25,251 nucleotides of DNA from Gammaproteobacteria bacterium (lineage in GTDB: Bacteria; Pseudomonadota; Gammaproteobacteria; Pseudomonadales; Azotimanducaceae), in NCBI GenBank assembly GCA_030430515.1, contig JAUIKX010000008.1:1-25251 (forward strand), in the 5' to 3' direction. Positions 8,363-16,275 of this stretch are shown here, piece by piece (within the stretch, counting starts at the first letter, position 1; every line of letters begins with the position of its first letter). The translations under genes were made by a program, and so were the position numbers. A model generated the notes under the pieces. That model saw nothing but the letters and a program-made list of their open reading frames with translations, ran no database searches and had not been told where the DNA came from.

Positions 8363-9846
8363 GCCAGATCAAGAGTCTGACCATCATCCTTGCCATCAGC
8401 GTCGGGATGCTTGTCGTGGTGGAATTCGCCGCACGATTGAAGTGGGGAGCGCCGCCCCTCGATGCACGTTACGAGTGTGCCAGCTCCGCGGCTGATGAGG
8501 ACTTCAAGGTCTTCACCTATGGCGGTTCGACGGTCTATGGAACGCCGATACCCGAGTACGGTTTCGTTGCGCAGCTTTCCTCGGCATTTCGCACGATGGA
8601 TGGCAGGGACGTGACCGTATGCAACATCGGTGAAGGCGGTCGGGATTCCAGCGGCGTGGTGCTCGACCTGGAAAGGACGCTGGGTTACGAGCCGGATGTG
8701 GTGGTGGTGCTGACCGGCCACAACGAGTTTCTTCAGCCTTCTTTCGAAAGCACCGGCTGGCGTCGAATGAGGGAGTGGGTGCAGAGCCTTGCCGTAGTGC
8801 GTGGTGCACAAAGGCTGATGAAGCGCGCTGGTAGGTCATCCCAGAAGGCAAACCCCAGCATCCTTCCGGACGAATTGCCGGGACACGATCGGGAGAGCGC
8901 GGATTTCGCGGCTCGCATGGCGCGTTACGAAGCCAACGTCGAAGCCATCAGGGACCTCGCGGAAGGTGCTGATGCAAAACTCATTTTCGGCACGCTCGCA
9001 GCGAACCTGTATGACTGGCCGCCGACGTTTCAACGGGTTGCGAAGGCAGCAGGCGGTGTTGAAGATCCGGCCGCTGTCGTAAAGGCACTGAAGCTCATTG
9101 ACGAAGGGAAACCGGCCGAGGCAGCGCAGGCTCTGGAAAGCCGTGCATCGAGCGGCGGAGCGCCAACGCCCGTGGAGCGCTTTATTCGGGCGCGGCTTAC
9201 GCTTGTGCAGCAACCGGGTGATCAGCAGGCTCTTGCGGATCTTCGTCGGGCTAAGGACGACGATCCTTATCCCTGGCGCGCGCTCAGCCGGCAAAACGAG
9301 TTCGTCAGGGAGCTGGCAAGCTCGTCGGATGTCGTTACGCTGCTGGACGTGGAGGCTCTCCTCCAGGCGCACTCTGCAAACGGCCTGCCGGGCTTCGACC
9401 TGATCACCGACAACTGCCATCCGACTCCGGAAGCCAATCGGCTGATTGCCAATGCGATCCTCGAGCTGATCGAACCCTCGCATCCCGGTCTTTCTGCTCA
9501 GGAGCACAAGATCTATGTCGATGGGCTGGGTGAGGAACTAGCCATGGATTACATGCTGCACAACGCCCGATACGTCATGAAGGTGCCTTTCTTCAATTTT
9601 CAGGCTGCCCGTCAGTACCTGACCGCCGCCTTCCTCCTGGACAAAGACAACTGGGAAATCTGGGCCAATCTCGCCACGGTCGAGCTGATGCAGGATCACG
9701 TTGAGTTGGGGCGTACCTTTCTGGAAGGCGCTATTTCACTGGCTCCGGAGGGAACGGGACTGACCGAAAGACGCTACGCGCCCTACCTCAAGGAGGCGCT
9801 CGAGCGTCATGACATCGAGCTGCCGGCCGATCGGACTGACGGCTGA
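8359..9846 (+). CDS. Second SGNH-hydrolase-like protein with C-terminal helical repeat region
   Basis: This 495-residue protein has one N-terminal membrane segment (about 5-24). Its SGNH-like domain has YGGSTVYG as block I (Ser57, GGS in place of GDS), NIGEGGRDSSG as block II, LTGHNEF as block III (GHN) and DNCHP as block V (Asp351, His354). A long insertion (about 150-320) rich in charged and alanine residues separates blocks III and V. The C-terminal part (about 395-480, with AARQYLTAAFLLDKDNWEIW) looks like tetratricopeptide-type helices. GGSTVYG-plus-TPR proteins of this kind are found near polysaccharide and exosortase loci, and their role is not settled. It overlaps both neighbours (ATGA at the start, TGATG at the end), so it works in the same unit. 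Catalytic activity is plausible but unproven. Confidence 0.75.
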   Translation: MSQIKSLTIILAISVGMLVVVEFAARLKWGAPPLDARYECASSAADEDFKVFTYGGSTVYGTPIPEYGFVAQLSSAFRTMDGRDVTVCNIGEGGRDSSGVVLDLERTLGYEPDVVVVLTGHNEFLQPSFESTGWRRMREWVQSLAVVRGAQRLMKRAGRSSQKANPSILPDELPGHDRESADFAARMARYEANVEAIRDLAEGADAKLIFGTLAANLYDWPPTFQRVAKAAGGVEDPAAVVKALKLIDEGKPAEAAQALESRASSGGAPTPVERFIRARLTLVQQPGDQQALADLRRAKDDDPYPWRALSRQNEFVRELASSSDVVTLLDVEALLQAHSANGLPGFDLITDNCHPTPEANRLIANAILELIEPSHPGLSAQEHKIYVDGLGEELAMDYMLHNARYVMKVPFFNFQAARQYLTAAFLLDKDNWEIWANLATVELMQDHVELGRTFLEGAISLAPEGTGLTERRYAPYLKEALERHDIELPADRTDG

Positions 9847-11336
9847 TGCAGTGTCAACTTGCACGCGGAATTGTTCTGGCGTTTGCGGTTGTCTGTCAGG
9901 CGCTCGCGTGGGCCGGAGCTGAACCACCCAACGTTCTGCTGATTCTCACCGACGACCAGGGATATGGAGATGTCGGCGCGTTCGGTGCAACGGACATCGC
10001 TACACCCAACCTCGATGCTCTGGCTCGCGACGGAGTCAGGTTGACACGGTTTTATGCCCAGCCTACCTGCGGACCGTCGCGCGCTGCGCTGATGACGGGC
10101 AACTTTCCCGTGCGCATCGGTATGAACTTCGACCCGCTGCCGAACTCCGAGCGCGGCATCGTTGCAGAGACCCGGTCGCTGGCCGGTGTGCTGTCCGATC
10201 AAGGCTATCGCAGCATGTACATCGGCAAGTGGCACCTCGGCGATCAGCCGGGGCACCTGCCGACCGAGCACGGTTTCGACGATTTCTTCGGCATTCCCTA
10301 TTCGAACGATATGTGGCCGTTCCATCACCGTCTGCCGATCGCAGAAGGCGAAACGGGTGATCCCCGGCTCATGGCTGCCAAGGAACGCGTTGCGTTGACC
10401 GGCGGCGCTCATGCAGATCAACCGTTTCCCCGCGCAGATCTGTTTCCCGACCTGCCGCTGATCGACGGCCAGGAGGTGCTCGAGCTGAATCCGGACCAGA
10501 ACCTGCTGAGCGAACGTTTCACCGAACGCGGGGTGGCGTTCATCGAGGAAGCCGATAACCGCCCGTTTTTTCTCATGGTCGGTTTTACCAGCCCGCACGT
10601 GCCTCTGGGCGTGCACCCCGATTTTCGAGGGAATTCTGCGCGGGATCTTTACGGAGATGTGATTCAGGAAATCGATACCCGTATCGGCGAACTTCTGGCT
10701 GCCGTGGAGCAGGCGGGAGCACTGCAGAGTACCCTCGTCATTTTCCTCTCAGATAATGGCCCCTGGAAAGAGTACGGCATCGACGGCGGCGACTCAGGCC
10801 CGTTCAGAGGCGGCAAGACCACCCGTTGGGAGGGCGGTTGGCGGGTTCCTGCGATCGTCAGATGGTCCGACAGACTGCCGCGCGGCAGCGTCGTGGATGA
10901 GATCACCTCCATGGTGGATATTCTGCCGACAGTTGCCGCAGCCTCAGGGGCAACGCCGGGCGATATGGCTCTAGATGGTACGAACCTCCTGCCGATGCTC
11001 TCCGGCGAGATGCTGGAGGAGGACAGAGCTTTTCTCTACTTCGCGGACTTTCGCGGCACCGGTGCCACATCACCGATCACCGAGCAGCTGCTCGCGGTGA
11101 CAAGCGGCCGATGGAAGCTGCATGTCAGGGTGCACCGCTCAGACTGGCTTGGCTGGCTGTTCGGGCCCGAGGTGAGGCCGGTGGCGCTGTATGATCTAGA
11201 AACAGACCCGGGTGAAAAAAATGATCTGCTGTCAGAGCAAGCGGATATCGCGGATGAACTGGCATCGCTGGCTGAAGATCAGCTTGAAGATCTGTGCGAC
11301 GGCGTCCGTCCCTGGGTTACCAACGGCTGCGGCTGA
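9846..11336 (+). CDS. Secreted type I (FGly) sulfatase
   Basis: This 496-residue arylsulfatase-family enzyme hydrolyses sulfate esters. A signal peptide (about 1-24, ending AWAGA) sends it to the periplasm or outside. The N-terminal metal-binding motif is LTDDQGYGD. The nucleophile site is CGPSR with Cys75, which must be oxidised to formylglycine, so the host needs a formylglycine-generating enzyme; none is in the window. GKWHLGD and LSDNGP are also present. The family resembles arylsulfatase A-like and N-acetylgalactosamine-sulfatase-like enzymes, but the substrate cannot be assigned. It ends the carbamoyltransferase operon, overlapping the previous stop by one base, and faces a sulfotransferase-like gene across eight bases. 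A sulfatase closing a carbamoylation operon suggests trimming or recycling of a sulfated polymer. Confidence 0.93.
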   Translation: MQCQLARGIVLAFAVVCQALAWAGAEPPNVLLILTDDQGYGDVGAFGATDIATPNLDALARDGVRLTRFYAQPTCGPSRAALMTGNFPVRIGMNFDPLPNSERGIVAETRSLAGVLSDQGYRSMYIGKWHLGDQPGHLPTEHGFDDFFGIPYSNDMWPFHHRLPIAEGETGDPRLMAAKERVALTGGAHADQPFPRADLFPDLPLIDGQEVLELNPDQNLLSERFTERGVAFIEEADNRPFFLMVGFTSPHVPLGVHPDFRGNSARDLYGDVIQEIDTRIGELLAAVEQAGALQSTLVIFLSDNGPWKEYGIDGGDSGPFRGGKTTRWEGGWRVPAIVRWSDRLPRGSVVDEITSMVDILPTVAAASGATPGDMALDGTNLLPMLSGEMLEEDRAFLYFADFRGTGATSPITEQLLAVTSGRWKLHVRVHRSDWLGWLFGPEVRPVALYDLETDPGEKNDLLSEQADIADELASLAEDQLEDLCDGVRPWVTNGCG

Positions 11337-11344
11337 TATTTCAA

Positions 11345-12250
11345 TCAGCTCGCCAGCCAGCGTTCACGAAAGCCTGCGAGTTCTTCTGCTGTATAGAAGT
11401 GCTTTGCGAACTCCGAATCGTAGAGCTGGTCGAGGTACTCCGCTGGCGGCGTGAAACGACTCTTGAACTGCTTGTAGACATCCGCGTAAGTCTTGTCCGA
11501 AGCATCGTTTGCGCGAATCAGCTGCTCGGGACGCACGCCGGTGAAAGCTTCCACTGCATCGATCAGCGTGGTGTCGACGTCCTCGGCCCTGAGCAGCAGC
11601 AGTCGGCAGCAATCGTTCTCGTATATGGTGTACTTCCGCTCGTGATCGAAGTCTCTAGCGTAGACATCGATGCCGAACATCGGCTGCATGTGGGTCTGGA
11701 ACCACACGGTCGGTACGCTATGCCGATAGGCGCCGAATTCATTCATGAACTTGTCGAGTAGCTCATCGGAGTCGTAGCGGCTTATTGCGCCGTCAGATGC
11801 GTCCTCCGCGTCTTGAGCGAAATAGACCGGAAACGCCTGGAAGAATGTGGAGATGTTGCGTGCTACAGGGTCTCTTACCAGCGAGACAACATGCCATTTT
11901 TCCCCCGCAGTGCGTCGTGCCCAACGTGCCGCCAGATATCTGCTTGCGTTCACGTGCCGGTCTATGATTACCCGCCCCTGGGCCTTGCTCGCTTCACGGT
12001 ACTGCTCTTCCAGTCGGTTGCGCCATTCGCTGGTGAGCACATGGACCTGGAATACCTGGAAATCGGTCAGTTCGGCGGTGAGGGTGGCATTTACTGAAGA
12101 CGATCCCACTTTGCCCATCTGGTAGATCACCAGCGGGGGAAGCGCCTCGTTGATGCTCGCGGCGTAATCCGCGTCGTTGCGTCGCAGTGCGTAGTTGAAG
12201 GAGCGCTTTCTCAACCGACGGTCGATCTTCTGCGCGATCTGCTTGATCAT
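11345..12250 (-). CDS. Sulfotransferase-fold protein (putative capsule synthesis, NKWYS-like)
   Basis: This is a 301-residue P-loop protein. YQMGKVGSSS (Lys47, Ser50-52) looks like the 5'-phosphosulfate loop of PAPS sulfotransferases, and SLVRDPVARNIS (Arg126, Ser134) like the 3'-phosphate binding segment. The overall pattern fits proteins annotated as putative capsular polysaccharide synthesis (NKWYS). The likely role is transfer of sulfate from PAPS to a glycan or lipid. It has no signal peptide, so it would be cytoplasmic. The ATG is at 12250. It sits 121 bp downstream of the methyltransferase gene on the same strand and converges on the sulfatase. Direct biochemical evidence for the family is thin, so sulfotransferase is inference from motifs. 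Confidence 0.72.
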   Translation of the reverse strand: MIKQIAQKIDRRLRKRSFNYALRRNDADYAASINEALPPLVIYQMGKVGSSSVNATLTAELTDFQVFQVHVLTSEWRNRLEEQYREASKAQGRVIIDRHVNASRYLAARWARRTAGEKWHVVSLVRDPVARNISTFFQAFPVYFAQDAEDASDGAISRYDSDELLDKFMNEFGAYRHSVPTVWFQTHMQPMFGIDVYARDFDHERKYTIYENDCCRLLLLRAEDVDTTLIDAVEAFTGVRPEQLIRANDASDKTYADVYKQFKSRFTPPAEYLDQLYDSEFAKHFYTAEELAGFRERWLAS

Positions 12251-12371
12251 GGCATGCGTCCTGGATGCTGGATCGTGAACGAAACGCCAATCATCACGCA
12301 GTCACGACCTGAAAACCACGCTGCGACCCGTCGCGTGTGCGCCACATCCCATCTGGATCGTGGAGAGTGCC

Positions 12372-13661
12372 CTAGTAGTTGTCCGGCAGGTCGATCAGCA
12401 CCGCCTTTTCCAGATAGGGTGAAAGCTGGCTCTCATCCTCAGGTAGGGGTGGCAGGCTTTCCGGTAGATAGCCCACGAGTTCTTCGTTCTCCTCGATGAA
12501 CATCTGCGAGGGCCAGTTCAGCGCCAGACTTCCGCTGGTTTTGTCCTGGTCATACAACGGATTGATACCCAGGTTGCCGAGCTCATGAGGCCACATGTCC
12601 ATTCGGCCGTGGTTTTTCAGAACGTCCTGGTCGTACGTTGCAACCATGCTGATCATCGGGCTTCGCGACAGGGCCTCGTTGCTGTCCGAAACCGACAGGT
12701 CCGGGCCCATCTTCTGCATGTAGCGCGCGACGACGGGAGATTCGCAGACCATGACTTTGGGTAGGTCCACGAGCTGCATGTAACCTTGCGGAGGGATCGC
12801 CTGGTTGGGGGTCACCGCTTTGTACTGTGAGTGGCGCAGCGAGCTGACGACCAGGGTTCCGCGATCCTTTTCCAGCACCCGTTCGACTTCCCGTCCGAAC
12901 AGACGCTTGCCGTGAATGAACTGCAACGCGTTCGACATGAGCATGTGGCGGATGGACCCGTCTGCCAGCGGCAGTCCCCGTTCCAGGTCCACACATAGAT
13001 AGTGGCCGCTGGGGGCAATTCTGCTGTTGGCAAGCCAGAGCAGAAAGAAGTCTGCGTCGATGCCGTATACCGGATTGTCCGTTGCCCGGTGGGTCAGGTA
13101 GCGGGTGATGTGCCCGCCGCCGCAGCAGATGTCGACAATGGCGCCCTGTTCCAGTTTCAGCGGGCTTGCGAGTGAGAGTGACGCCAGGTGCTTGGGTGTG
13201 CAGAAGCGAAAGGTGAAGTACTCACCGCCTGGGCGTGAACCGAAGTAGTGCTTGACGAGCCGGCGTATGGCGTTTTTTCCTGTCGCACCAGCCAGCTCTT
13301 CGAAACGGTTGCGCCACCGTGCAATGCGTTCACGCTGATGGTTGGCGGAGCGCTTGTTGGACAGGGTCGATGGAAGTAGCTTGTCGGTGAAGTTGCGCGC
13401 CTTCGGAGCTGTCAGCCAGTCCGGAGTGACCAGTTCCAGGAGCGCCAGCCGATTTTGTCCGGCTTTGAGTAGCTTTACGATTCTCGCGGCAGATAACGAT
13501 CGAAAAGGAAGCTGATCTTCACAGAGTATGGGAACTCCGGCGACTACGGGATATTCCGAGCAACTGCATTGCAGTATCCCGAAGCAGTCGGCGCCAGAAC
13601 CGATGTTGGTCAGCTGTGAACCTAAGCTATCACCACAGCCGTTGCAGACGATGTGTTGCAA
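12372..13661 (-). CDS. SAM-dependent methyltransferase with N-terminal Trm112-like zinc ribbon
   Basis: This is a 429-residue protein. Residues 1-50 form a zinc-ribbon-like segment (Cys6, Cys9 and a later CSC pair, followed by YPVVAGVPIL), as in Trm112p-like domains fused to class I methyltransferases. The methyltransferase core has motif I IVDICCGGGH, motif II VYGIDAD and a post-I stretch DGSIRHMLMSNALQFI. The start is a TTG at 13659-13661, preceded by AGGG. No ATG would keep the cysteine ribbon, which supports TTG. It lies divergent from the VOC operon and upstream of the sulfotransferase-like gene, with which it may be cotranscribed. The acceptor is unknown. Glycan or small-molecule methylation would fit the neighbours. 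Confidence 0.75.
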   Translation of the reverse strand: MQHIVCNGCGDSLGSQLTNIGSGADCFGILQCSCSEYPVVAGVPILCEDQLPFRSLSAARIVKLLKAGQNRLALLELVTPDWLTAPKARNFTDKLLPSTLSNKRSANHQRERIARWRNRFEELAGATGKNAIRRLVKHYFGSRPGGEYFTFRFCTPKHLASLSLASPLKLEQGAIVDICCGGGHITRYLTHRATDNPVYGIDADFFLLWLANSRIAPSGHYLCVDLERGLPLADGSIRHMLMSNALQFIHGKRLFGREVERVLEKDRGTLVVSSLRHSQYKAVTPNQAIPPQGYMQLVDLPKVMVCESPVVARYMQKMGPDLSVSDSNEALSRSPMISMVATYDQDVLKNHGRMDMWPHELGNLGINPLYDQDKTSGSLALNWPSQMFIEENEELVGYLPESLPPLPEDESQLSPYLEKAVLIDLPDNY

Positions 13662-13847
13662 TGGAGCCCTGTTTTTCTAGTTTTTGTTGACCGCCGCTGC
13701 CACAGATGAAGTCCTGGTCAACCGGGCGTTGACGGGCGGGGCGAATCAAGAGGGGCACCCTAACACATTGAGGTTGGCGTTGGAGACATTTGTGGTCTGC
13801 TGCGCAATGGGTGAATAATCGCTACTGACTTGAGACGAGCCCTTCTT

Positions 13848-14369
13848 ATGCTCCGCTATCCGATCGTTCAAAGCGCCTACTTTGTAAAAGATGTCGAAGC
13901 TGCCGTGGAAAGAGCGGTTCGGCAGTTTGGGGCCGGCCCGTTTTTTGTTCTGGAGAACATTCAGCTGCGCTGGGCCGAGCATCGGGGTCAGAGCTGCAGT
14001 TTTGTTCACACGTCTGCCTACGGGCAGTGGGGAAACATGATGATGGAGCTGGTGCAGCAGGACGTTGAAGGACCTTCTCCTTTCCGGGATATGTACGCTC
14101 ACGGGCAGGAAGGTATTCACCATATGGCGATGATGGTCGACGATCTTGAGGATGCCTACGGGCAGGTCCGAGGATCCGGGCTGACGGTTGCCACTCGCGC
14201 CGTAACACAGGGCGGTACGGAGTTTGCCTTTGTCGACACCGTTGCCGCCATGGGGCATATGCTGGAGCTGTATGAGAAGAGCGAGGGTCTCATGGGCTTC
14301 TACGAAAGGGTTCGCCTCGCTTCCGTCGATTGGGATGGCCGCGAACCGATACGGAGGCTTTCATTGTGA
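13848..14369 (+). CDS. VOC (glyoxalase/dioxygenase) superfamily protein
   Basis: This 173-residue protein has two beta-alpha-beta-beta-beta units: YPIVQSAYFVKDVEAAV at the N-terminus and EGIHHMAMMVDDLEDAY in the second half, closing with GHMLELYEKSEG. Such proteins include epimerases, lyases and dioxygenases. The His in IHHMA and the Glu in MLELYE are plausible metal ligands. An upstream in-frame TTG at 13830 would add six residues; I prefer the ATG at 13848 because family alignments normally begin near this motif, but neither has a strong ribosome binding site. The stop is embedded in the start of the next gene (GTGA), so it is the first gene of a three-gene operon. The substrate is unknown; an acyl-CoA or cyclic-compound catabolic role would fit the third gene. 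Confidence 0.75.
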   Translation: MLRYPIVQSAYFVKDVEAAVERAVRQFGAGPFFVLENIQLRWAEHRGQSCSFVHTSAYGQWGNMMMELVQQDVEGPSPFRDMYAHGQEGIHHMAMMVDDLEDAYGQVRGSGLTVATRAVTQGGTEFAFVDTVAAMGHMLELYEKSEGLMGFYERVRLASVDWDGREPIRRLSL

Positions 14370-15112
14370 ACGCACGGACTCGTGACGATGTGGAAGGCAT
14401 GCGCAAAGCGGGGAGGGCGGTGAAGACGGCTTTCGATGCAATGCGTGAGGCAGCGAAACCGGGTATGAGCACCGCAGAGCTGGATCGTATCGGCGAGCGT
14501 TCGCTCACCACGAGCGGGGCGCGCTCGGCACCGAAACTGTTTTACGACTTTCCAGGGGCCACCTGTATCAGCGTCAACGAAGAGGCTGCTCACGGCATTC
14601 CCGGCAGCCGCATCCTGCAGGCGGGTGATCTCATCAACATCGACGTGTCTGCTGAACTTGATGGCTACGTGGCAGACATGGGGGAGTCTTTCGTGCTGCA
14701 GCCGGGAGAGCAGCATTCCGCCGCGGTGAGAATCTGCGAAGCCGTGCAGCAGGCGGTGCGTGCTGCGCTTACCCAGGTGAGGGCGGGTCGATCGCTCAAT
14801 GTCATCGGCCGTGCCGTCCAGCGCGTGGCGGACACGTCCGGCTACCGGATCGTGGAAAATTTGGGTAGTCATGGTGTCGGACGCTCCATTCACGAGGAGC
14901 CGTCGTATGTGCCCCGCAACAACCCCGCAGAACGCCGTCGGCTGACTGAGGGCATGGTGCTGACGATCGAGCCGTTCTTCAGCGACGGCGCCAGCTGGGT
15001 AGAGGAAGAGCCCGACGGCTGGACGCTTGCCGTGCCGCCCGGCGTGCTGGTTGCACAGTACGAACATACGCTGATCGTTACCGACGCAGAGCCGATTGTG
15101 GTGACGGCCTGA
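14366..15112 (+). CDS. map: Type I methionine aminopeptidase
   Basis: This metalloprotease removes the initiator methionine from nascent proteins. All five metal ligands are in place when numbered from the GTG start: Asp93 and Asp104 (spaced 11 as in E. coli), His169 in GSHGVGR, Glu202 in TIEPF and Glu233 in QYEHT. At 248 residues it is close to the usual 260. I place the start at GTG 14366 because GGAGG lies eight bases upstream and it overlaps the VOC stop as GTGA. An upstream TTG at 14330 lacks such support. It is embedded in an operon with VOC and acyl-CoA dehydrogenase genes rather than beside rpsB, so it may be a second, accessory copy. Confidence 0.9.
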   Translation: MNARTRDDVEGMRKAGRAVKTAFDAMREAAKPGMSTAELDRIGERSLTTSGARSAPKLFYDFPGATCISVNEEAAHGIPGSRILQAGDLINIDVSAELDGYVADMGESFVLQPGEQHSAAVRICEAVQQAVRAALTQVRAGRSLNVIGRAVQRVADTSGYRIVENLGSHGVGRSIHEEPSYVPRNNPAERRRLTEGMVLTIEPFFSDGASWVEEEPDGWTLAVPPGVLVAQYEHTLIVTDAEPIVVTA

Positions 15113-16263
15113 TGCGCGGTTCATTGAGTGAGGCGCAGGCCGCCTTTCGTGATGAGGTCCGTGCCTTCCTGGAAGCCGAGCTCGACCCTCAGGTTTCGGA
15201 GAAAGTGCGCAGAGGCGCGCCGGTCAGCAGATCAGAAGCCGCGCTGTGGGCGAAAAAGCTGGACGTGCGGGGTTGGGCCGCACCCAGCTGGCCGCGTGAA
15301 TATGGCGGGCCGGGCTGGTCGCTCATCGAGAGGCACATCTTCGATGAGGAATGTCGCGCAGCGCATGCCCCAGTGCTTTCGGGGATGAACTACAACATGG
15401 TCGGCCCCGCGATCATCCGTTACGGCAATGACGCTCAGAAGCGAGAGCATCTTGAGCCTACCCGCACGAGTGAGCGCTTCTGGTGCCAGGGGTATTCGGA
15501 GCCTCAGGCCGGCTCCGACCTGGCGACTCTGCGCATGCAGGCGAGGCGGGACGGTGATGATTACATCGTTAGCGGACAGAAGACCTGGACCACCGGCGCC
15601 GAAGACGCTGACTGGATCTTCTGCCTCGTTCGTACTGACGCTGATGCCAAGCCCCAGAGGGGTATCAGCTTTCTGCTGATTGACCTGAAATCTCCTGGAG
15701 TGCGTCGTAAGCCGCTCTATGCATTCAACGGCAAGATGCTATGGAACGAGGTGTTTTTCGACGAGGTTCGGGTGCCGGTTGCAAACCGCCTCGGTGAGGA
15801 AAATCAGGGCTGGACCGTCGCAAAGAGCCTTCTGGGCGATGAGCGGCTGTTCGTTTCACGTGTGGCTGAAAACAAGCGTTGCCTCGGTCTCGTCCGCCAG
15901 GCGCTCGAGGATGTCCCGCGGGCTCATGAACTCGTCGACAAAGCGCACGCGCTGGATGTTCGTTTGCGGGCTCTCGAGGCGACGAGCCTGCGGTTGCTCA
16001 CGGAAGCGGATGCAGGCGGTCAGGTTGGTGCTGAACCGTCCATGCTGAAGCTGCTGGGCTCTCAGCTCGTTCAGGCTATGGACGTTCTGCTGCTCGAGGC
16101 TGCGGCACATTGGTCGCTACCGAGCGATGGTGAGGGGTACCCGGGACCTCGATCCACTGAATATGTGGCTTCAGGTGCGTACCACCATCGTGGTTATACC
16201 ATCGCCGGCGGTACGTCGGAGGTGCAGCACAATATCATTGCCCAGCAGGTGCTCGGGCTCTAG
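15112..16263 (+). CDS. Acyl-CoA dehydrogenase family protein
   Basis: This 383-residue FAD enzyme oxidises an acyl-CoA thioester to the enoyl-CoA. The substrate class is unassigned. The N-terminal helical domain carries WPREYGGPG. The middle domain has the family signature GYSEPQAGSDLA near 127-138 and GQKTWTTGAEDADW. The C-terminal flavin domain ends with YTIAGGTSEVQHNIIAQQVLGL-type residues. In medium-chain enzymes this signature carries the catalytic Glu (YEGTS). Here the matching place is Gly, as in the FadE/PimC-like group that uses other bases or pairs into heteromers. It starts in the stop of map (TGATG), so it is coupled. No partner dehydrogenase, thiolase or hydratase is nearby. Confidence 0.9.
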   Translation: MRGSLSEAQAAFRDEVRAFLEAELDPQVSEKVRRGAPVSRSEAALWAKKLDVRGWAAPSWPREYGGPGWSLIERHIFDEECRAAHAPVLSGMNYNMVGPAIIRYGNDAQKREHLEPTRTSERFWCQGYSEPQAGSDLATLRMQARRDGDDYIVSGQKTWTTGAEDADWIFCLVRTDADAKPQRGISFLLIDLKSPGVRRKPLYAFNGKMLWNEVFFDEVRVPVANRLGEENQGWTVAKSLLGDERLFVSRVAENKRCLGLVRQALEDVPRAHELVDKAHALDVRLRALEATSLRLLTEADAGGQVGAEPSMLKLLGSQLVQAMDVLLLEAAAHWSLPSDGEGYPGPRSTEYVASGAYHHRGYTIAGGTSEVQHNIIAQQVLGL

Positions 16264-16275
16264 CGTCACAGGGCT

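Noticed and set aside
4759..11336. A saxitoxin-type toxin cluster
   Set aside because: Only the carbamoyltransferase, J-like and K-like genes are shared. There is no SxtA polyketide synthase, amidinotransferase or Rieske oxygenase, and the remaining genes point to envelope glycans.
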